From: an uncultured Chromatiaceae bacterium
GTDB lineage: Bacteria; Pseudomonadota; Gammaproteobacteria; Enterobacterales; Alteromonadaceae
NCBI GenBank assembly: GCA_946482325.1
Contig: CAMLRA010000009.1
Span: forward strand, 1 to 55,973
Direction: 5' to 3'
Length of the DNA: 55,973 nucleotides
The notes below the pieces were generated by a model, which saw nothing but the letters and a program-made list of their open reading frames with translations, was not told the DNA's origin and searched no databases. The position numbers and the translations under genes are program-made. Shown piece after piece: positions 51,267 through 55,973 of the stretch; position 1 is the first letter of the stretch; each line of letters opens with the position of its first letter.

Positions 51267-53127
51267 GCCCTGGTACCTGTGGTTATGCTGTCTGTTGAGT
51301 CTGAGCGGGTCGTTACGTGCCGAATGCCTTTGGCACGCCGCCAGCGAAAAAACACCACTTAGTGCCTGCACTGCAGCGATTCCGGTGCCTGAGCCGTTAC
51401 AGCAAACACTGGCTGAGGCAACGGGGCGCTCTGAACTCATTAGTTTGCAGGTGCAGTTCGCCAGTCGGACGGTATTATCCCTTGGCGTGCCGGATGTGCA
51501 GCGCCTGCGTTTATATCAATGGCAACAGGGCCAATGGCGGCTGATTTTCAGTCAGGACCCCGGCCAGCCATTCGGATCCCGGATATTAGCGACGCCACGC
51601 TTGGCGGTACCGCTTGATCTCAACAGCGGCGAACATCAGTTTTACCTGAATTATTATATTCACGCCAATGGCCGATTGCAGCCGGTGTTATATGACTTGG
51701 ACGCCTGGGCGCGGGCCCAGCTTTGGCAACAACTGTTTAGCGGTATTTTACTCGGGGTGATGCTGACGATGTTGATGTTGGCGCTGCTCTATCGCAGTGT
51801 CAGTGATCAGGCGGCTTATTGGGCCTATGGGTTACTGGTGCTGGGGCATGTGGCGATGTTGCCACAAATCGAAGGCTATTATTTTCAGTTGCTGTGGCCT
51901 GATATGCCCGAGTTAAATCGCTTGTTGCCTTTGCTGTTAGCCAGCCTGGTGATTGGCAGTCATGCGTTATTTGCCTTTGTGTTTTTTCGCTTGCCACAAC
52001 GTTATCCGAAACTGACGCTGGCACACCGTCTGATCATCATCATGATTGGGCTGAATTTGCTGGTCGGTAGCGGGTTACCGGCAGTCAGTGCTATTCACTA
52101 CGATGAGTTATTGCTACTGGTGCTGATTGCCTTCGCTTACGGCGTATTGGCCGTGTTAACGGCCGTCCGCACTCACCGGGACCAGCTGGCGGGTGCAACT
52201 TTGTATTTATTGGGCACCGTCAGCCTGATGGTTTGCACCATGTTGCTGATGGGGCTTGGCGTATTGGGCCTGAACCCTTTTCCTTTTATCGATTTTTTTC
52301 ACTATCCGAAAATCGGCTTTTTGCTGGAAACCTTATTTTTCAGCGCGGCACTGATCAGCAAAATGTGGCAATTCCGCCAGCAGCAGACAGAGCAGCGTCT
52401 GCATCGGCTGGCCGAAGCTGCCCAGCTGGCGCAGGCCGAACAGGAGCGGCGGTTTGCCGAGGCTCGCGCCGCTGACAGTTCGCTGCGACTGGCTGCCGCC
52501 AGTCACGATATTTCCCAGCCGCTGGCGTCGTTGCGGTTTGCCATCGATGTGCTGAAGCAACAACAGGCGCAGCAACCCTTGGCTGAACATATAGACCGGA
52601 CCATTCAATACGCCCAGACTCTGCTCAATGACATCATGCAGGAATGTAAGCAGAGCCATCAGCCCGGTGAGGCGGTGCAATTAGGCGCTCTGTTTCAATT
52701 GCTGGCGGCCGAATTCCGCCCGCTGGCCGAACAAAAAGGCTTGCAGCTGCGTGTGGTGCCCAGTCAGCTGACCCTGGATACCTCTTTTGTGGTGTTAAGC
52801 CGCATTCTGCATAATCTGCTGGCCAATGCCATCCGTTACAGCCATAGCGGAACTGTGTTGCTTGGTGTCAGGCGACGGCGACAGGCGTTTGAGATCCAGG
52901 TACTCGACCGTGGGCCTGGTTTGTTACCGGAGCAAGTACAGCGGCTGCAGCAGGCTTTTGTGCAGGGTGACAATGCCCGAAGCGGCAGTGGCGTGGGTCT
53001 GGGTTTGTACATAGTTCAGACTTTGTGCGCCCAGCTTGGTTATCGCTTGCAGGTCCATTCAATGCTGCGTCGCGGCAGTTGCTTCAGTATCTGGATCCCC
53101 AAGCCTGCGAATAAGGAATTTTCCTGA
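51265..53127 (+). CDS. 7TM-DISM histidine kinase
   Basis: 620 aa. Signal peptide MPWYLWLCCLLSLSGSLRA. Residues about 25-150 are a periplasmic 7TMR-DISMED2-like beta domain (sugar-binding type). Seven transmembrane helices follow (about 155-365), then a coiled coil (370-405), HisKA with H414 in AASHDISQPLASLRF, and HATPase with LANAIRYSHSG (N box), LDRGPGLL (G1) and GSGVGLGLYIVQ (G2). All catalytic marks are present. It probably phosphorylates the regulator encoded head to head. GGAAC lies about 9 nt before the ATG, inside the regulator gene. Confidence 0.92.
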   Translation: MPWYLWLCCLLSLSGSLRAECLWHAASEKTPLSACTAAIPVPEPLQQTLAEATGRSELISLQVQFASRTVLSLGVPDVQRLRLYQWQQGQWRLIFSQDPGQPFGSRILATPRLAVPLDLNSGEHQFYLNYYIHANGRLQPVLYDLDAWARAQLWQQLFSGILLGVMLTMLMLALLYRSVSDQAAYWAYGLLVLGHVAMLPQIEGYYFQLLWPDMPELNRLLPLLLASLVIGSHALFAFVFFRLPQRYPKLTLAHRLIIIMIGLNLLVGSGLPAVSAIHYDELLLLVLIAFAYGVLAVLTAVRTHRDQLAGATLYLLGTVSLMVCTMLLMGLGVLGLNPFPFIDFFHYPKIGFLLETLFFSAALISKMWQFRQQQTEQRLHRLAEAAQLAQAEQERRFAEARAADSSLRLAAASHDISQPLASLRFAIDVLKQQQAQQPLAEHIDRTIQYAQTLLNDIMQECKQSHQPGEAVQLGALFQLLAAEFRPLAEQKGLQLRVVPSQLTLDTSFVVLSRILHNLLANAIRYSHSGTVLLGVRRRRQAFEIQVLDRGPGLLPEQVQRLQQAFVQGDNARSGSGVGLGLYIVQTLCAQLGYRLQVHSMLRRGSCFSIWIPKPANKEFS

Positions 53128-53159
53128 TACCCCGGCTTCGGCCAAATCTCTAAGCTGCG

Positions 53160-53188
53160 CCTCATTCAACAACGATGGCTGAATGAGG
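53160..53188 (+). promoter_or_regulatory. Hairpin covering the ribosome-binding site of the next gene
   Basis: CCTCATTCA (53160-53168) pairs exactly with TGAATGAGG (53180-53188) across an 11-nt loop. The 3' arm ends in GAGG, the probable Shine-Dalgarno sequence five nt before the ATG at 53194. So the mRNA can hide its own start signal. Confidence 0.6.
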
Positions 53189-53193
53189 TTCTG

Positions 53194-54333
53194 ATGCAAT
53201 TAGTTCAACTGTGGCGCTGCCTGATGGCTGCCGCCGATTATCGCCGACACTGGCGGACATTAACCGGCCAGCCCAAGCTCGATGTAGTGTTTATCTGCAA
53301 TGTGCGGGACGAAGCCGAACGCGCGTTGTTTTATAAACCGGGCGCGACGCCGCGCTGTCAGGAAAATGGACCGCGTTTGTATATCAATGGTGTGGCGGGC
53401 CAAATCCGTGGCATCAACTTTACTGCGGCGGAAATGTACAGTCGCGAAGGGCGTAAAGTCGCCAAACTGGCTTTTATCGATGCAGTGCGCTGGGCTGAAG
53501 CGCAGGGCGCGAAAGTCATTTTACTGGCTGCATCAACCAAGCGTTTATTTGGCCGCGATGGGATGGAGCTGAAGCAAGTATTCCCTCAGCTGATATTCAC
53601 AATCGGCGATAACGGCACCGCGCAGCTGCTGTGCGCCGACGTCGATCGGGCTATCGCCCACATGGCACAGGTTCAGCCTCGCATTCTGGTAATTGGGCCT
53701 TATGGCATTTTGGGATCTGCGGTCTGTCAGCATTTACAGCAACAAGGCCGGCAGATCTTAGGTTTTGGTGGTAACGAAAGTTATTTAACTGAGTTTGCTA
53801 AAAACACCGGGATCGACGTTGTCTATGACCTGCGGGACGCCGGTGCTGTGGATATCGTGGTGGCCTGTACGCATAGCGACAATGCGCGTCTGACTGCGGA
53901 GCATATCGCGTTGCTGCGCAAAGCCAACCAAAAACTGGTGGTGGTGGATGTCGCAGAACCGGCCAATCTGGACCGTCAGGTATATCACACCGTGCAACAT
54001 CAGGTGATCCGGCAGGATGCCGGCAACGCCTGGTCCGCGGATTTACGTTATGTGTTGGGCAGTCTGACGTCAAATCAGCTAATGCTGGCGCAAGGCACGG
54101 TATTTGGCTGTTTTGCCGAAGCACTGGCGCTGTATCACACAGTCTATCGCGAGCACAACCCAACAGCACTAAGCCGCGACTGGTTTGATGTGAATACGTT
54201 TAACCAGACGCTGGTCGCCGAAGCTTTCCATTCATTGCGTATTGGTTTGCCAAAACCACATTGTTTTGGCAAACCGCTTGATGCATGGACTGTGTTGCAG
54301 AATGCGCAGCCATTGGTTGGGGAGCAACGCTGA
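53194..54333 (+). CDS. COG5322-type reductase, similar to acyl-ACP reductase (aldehyde-forming)
   Basis: 379 aa, cytoplasmic. It resembles cyanobacterial fatty acyl-ACP reductase by eye: KVILLAASTKRLFG and LIFTIGDNGTAQLL in the N-terminal domain, a Rossmann motif ILVIGPYGILGSAVCQHL (164-181), VVVDVAEPANL, and GTVFGCFAEALAL, where C306 falls at the thioester cysteine of that enzyme. COG5322 is often annotated only as a predicted amino acid dehydrogenase. It could make fatty aldehydes. TGATG couples it to an RND exporter gene. Similarity is remote, so the reaction is an inference. Confidence 0.6.
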   Translation: MQLVQLWRCLMAAADYRRHWRTLTGQPKLDVVFICNVRDEAERALFYKPGATPRCQENGPRLYINGVAGQIRGINFTAAEMYSREGRKVAKLAFIDAVRWAEAQGAKVILLAASTKRLFGRDGMELKQVFPQLIFTIGDNGTAQLLCADVDRAIAHMAQVQPRILVIGPYGILGSAVCQHLQQQGRQILGFGGNESYLTEFAKNTGIDVVYDLRDAGAVDIVVACTHSDNARLTAEHIALLRKANQKLVVVDVAEPANLDRQVYHTVQHQVIRQDAGNAWSADLRYVLGSLTSNQLMLAQGTVFGCFAEALALYHTVYREHNPTALSRDWFDVNTFNQTLVAEAFHSLRIGLPKPHCFGKPLDAWTVLQNAQPLVGEQR

Positions 54334-55821
54334 TGCGGTTGCTGTCAATCACCAGCCCTCGGCTGGTGCTGGGCTGCTGGGGGCTATTGCTGCTGATTTT
54401 CGGCTGGTTAAACCTCCATGTAGTACCTGGCGGTATCGTCAGCGGCGCTATTTTGCAGACCAACAACCCATACGTGCAGGCTCAGCAACAAGTTGCAGCA
54501 GTGCCGGGCCTTGCGACCGGCGATACGCTGGGTCTGGTGCTGGCATTGTCGGACGGCCTGACCCCTACAGCGATTGAGCAAATCCGTCAGATCAGCGATG
54601 CAATGGCCGCGTTGTTGCCGCAGGCGGCTGTGTTGAGCCTGACCCATAACTTAAACCGCTATCAAGCTGACGAACAGAGTCTGAGCAGTGAGCCTTATGT
54701 GCCGGCAGACCTTGCCGCACTGAACCTTACGCAGTTGAAAAGCTGGCTGCAGCAAAATCCGCTGGCGCATGGCACTTTATTGGGCGGCGCGCAGCCGGAT
54801 CAGACGGACTACCAATACGCGCAAATCCTGTTGCAACTACCGGCGGGTTTTTCCGAACAGCAGCTGATCGACACTGTTGCGGAATATCTCGAACAGCGGC
54901 GTATTCACCCGTTGGAATGGTTGCTGTGGAAATCTGACATTCACCCTGCAGCGGAGTTTGCCAACGTCAGCCTGAGTGGATGGGCGGCTGGGCGCGGCCT
55001 GATGCATTACGCATTAATTTCCGACGTGCTGTGGTACTGCACGCTGGGGCTTTGCCTTGCCACGCTGGCAGCCTGGCTGGCACTGGGCAGCTGGCGGCAA
55101 GCGCTCTGTAGCAGCGCCGTGATCCTGCTGTCTTTTATTTTGGTGCGCGGCAGCATCCCATTGTTGGAAGCTCTCGGGCTGTTAATTGGAGAAGGCAGTC
55201 AGGCGGAGCCGGTGCGGGAGCGGGTGTATTTTCTGCTGGTATTGAGCAGCCTGATTGTGTCGGGAATTTCGTTAAATACCAGAGCACTCGAAGCCTTTAA
55301 CAGTGCCTGGCGGCATGCCAAAGCGCAAGACCTGAGGGTTGATGCCAGTTTGTGCTGGCAGGCGCTGCAGCCGCAGTTGCCGCGTTTTAACCTGGTGCTC
55401 GGCATCGCGGCGCTGAATTTTCTCAGTCTCAGTCAAATTGGCATTCGTGGTGTGCTGGAAGTCGGTTTGTTGTCAGCGTTGGGGTTGGGCTATCAGCGCG
55501 TGCTGGTCAGTACTCTATTGCCGGCACTACAACTGGCCACAGTGGCTTTGCCTGGCTCGGGCCGGACGCAACAGGCCATTCAGTACACCATGGCCGGGAT
55601 CACTGCTGCTTCTGTGCGCTTCTGGCTGGCGCGCAGCCCGCAGCAAGCGCTGCGGCAGGTGCTATGGGGTGTCCTGTTGCTGTTATTACTGGTCAGCACG
55701 CTGGTGGCGCACGATGTGCTGGCTCCTCAGGCGCAGCAGCTGATTCAGGTCCGGGAAAAACCGATCGATTATCTGCCCGACACTATCGTCGACCGGGCCC
55801 GGCAGCAGTTGAATCAGCCCG
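54333..55821 (+). CDS. RND/MMPL-type exporter, 3' end lost at a sequence junction
   Basis: About 496 visible codons, then foreign sequence. An N-terminal transmembrane helix (RLVLGCWGLLLLIFGWLNL) precedes a ~190-residue periplasmic loop (VAAVPGLATGDTLGLVLALSDGLTPTAIEQI by pattern), then more helices (for example LWYCTLGLCLATLAAWLAL and AVILLSFILVRG) and further helical segments near 54970-55740. This is the layout of the HAE3/MMPL branch of RND exporters that move lipids such as hopanoids. It is translated with the COG5322 gene (TGATG). The frame stays open to the window end only because the junction did not introduce a stop. Confidence 0.75.
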
Positions 55822-55973
55822 CCGCCGGCGGAGTTGCTCAAGGGCTACCGGGCGGCGTTCATCAACCCGAACTCGGCCCTCCTCGGCCCGAAATTCGGGT
55901 TCAAGAAGTACGGCAAGTGCGGGGCGGAGTTGGGCGAGTTGCTGCCGCACACCGGGGCCATCGCCGACGACCT
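55822..55973 (+). pseudogene. Fragment of a planctomycete-type DUF1501 gene, foreign to the rest
   Basis: In the frame starting at 55822, +1 to the RND gene, the bases encode PPAELLKGYRAAFINPN, LLGPKFGFKKYGKCGAEL and GELLPHTGAIADDL. This is the N-terminal region of secreted DUF1501 proteins of Planctomycetes (ELLPH...ADDL). Nearly every codon ends in G or C, unlike the rest of the window. It has no start codon of its own and is cut by the window end. Assembly chimera is the simplest explanation. Confidence 0.8.

Overview
The window is a stretch of gammaproteobacterial chromosome, most like Alteromonadales/Chromatiaceae genomes of the Rheinheimera-Alishewanella-Arsukibacterium type. This assignment rests on gene order and protein recognition, not on a search. 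Markers are the lptM-lysA-dapF-DUF484-xerC block divergent from cyaY, the hemC-hemD-hemX-hemY operon, ubiD-fre, a two-subunit bacterioferritin pair and a single ppc. Coding density is high, genes lie on both strands, and many neighbours overlap by 1-30 nt, which suggests translational coupling.

Layout. 1-374: about two copies of a 110-bp tandem repeat at the left edge. 375-6613 (minus): yigB-like phosphatase, uvrD, tmcA and an orphan branched-chain-type binding protein. 6808-7626 (plus): an orphan binding protein that splits the usual xerC-yigB neighbourhood. 7628-11542 (minus): lptM, lysA, dapF, DUF484, xerC. 11615-18302 (plus): cyaY, an esterase, a DUF2914 protein, hemCDXY, a deoxyinosine-type DNA glycosylase and a CsaA-like tRNA-binding protein. 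18307-24176: a TonB-C/Sel1-like periplasmic protein, a secreted cyanophycinase-like peptidase, an acyltransferase with a divergent membrane LytTR regulator, and a thioesterase. 24238-30201 (minus): ubiD, a 2Fe-2S ferredoxin, fre, a DUF3142 lipoprotein and a large periplasmic repeat protein. 30280-34175: a sugar-type binding protein, a metC-like lyase, another orphan binding protein and a VC0807-like membrane protein. 34365-37987: a DUF1800/DUF1501 export pair and a Sel1-type protein. 38226-39493: a PadR regulator with its HAAS-type membrane partner. 39720-40666: heme-type and ferroxidase-type bacterioferritin subunits. 40947-41020: tRNA-Gly(CCC). 41109-46960: a hydratase-like protein, a CPA2 antiporter, an EAL protein and ppc. 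47096-50510: a DCC-family protein, a DUF5610 protein and small secreted or anchored proteins including an SGNH-like lipoprotein. 50631-53127: a NarL-type response regulator and a 7TM-DISM histidine kinase whose start codons overlap head to head. 53194-55821: a COG5322-type (acyl-ACP-reductase-like) protein coupled to an RND/MMPL exporter.

The last ~150 bp (about 55822-55973) do not belong to the same genome. They switch frame, have almost only G/C at third codon positions, and encode a peptide typical of planctomycete DUF1501 proteins, so the window probably ends in an assembly or cloning chimera.

The most promising biology is the pair formed by the COG5322 reductase-like protein, which keeps the candidate catalytic cysteine of cyanobacterial acyl-ACP reductase, and an RND exporter. 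A hairpin covers the ribosome-binding site of the first gene. Other points of interest are the ferredoxin between ubiD and fre, the complementary ferroxidase and heme ligands of the two bacterioferritins, and four binding proteins without any permease.
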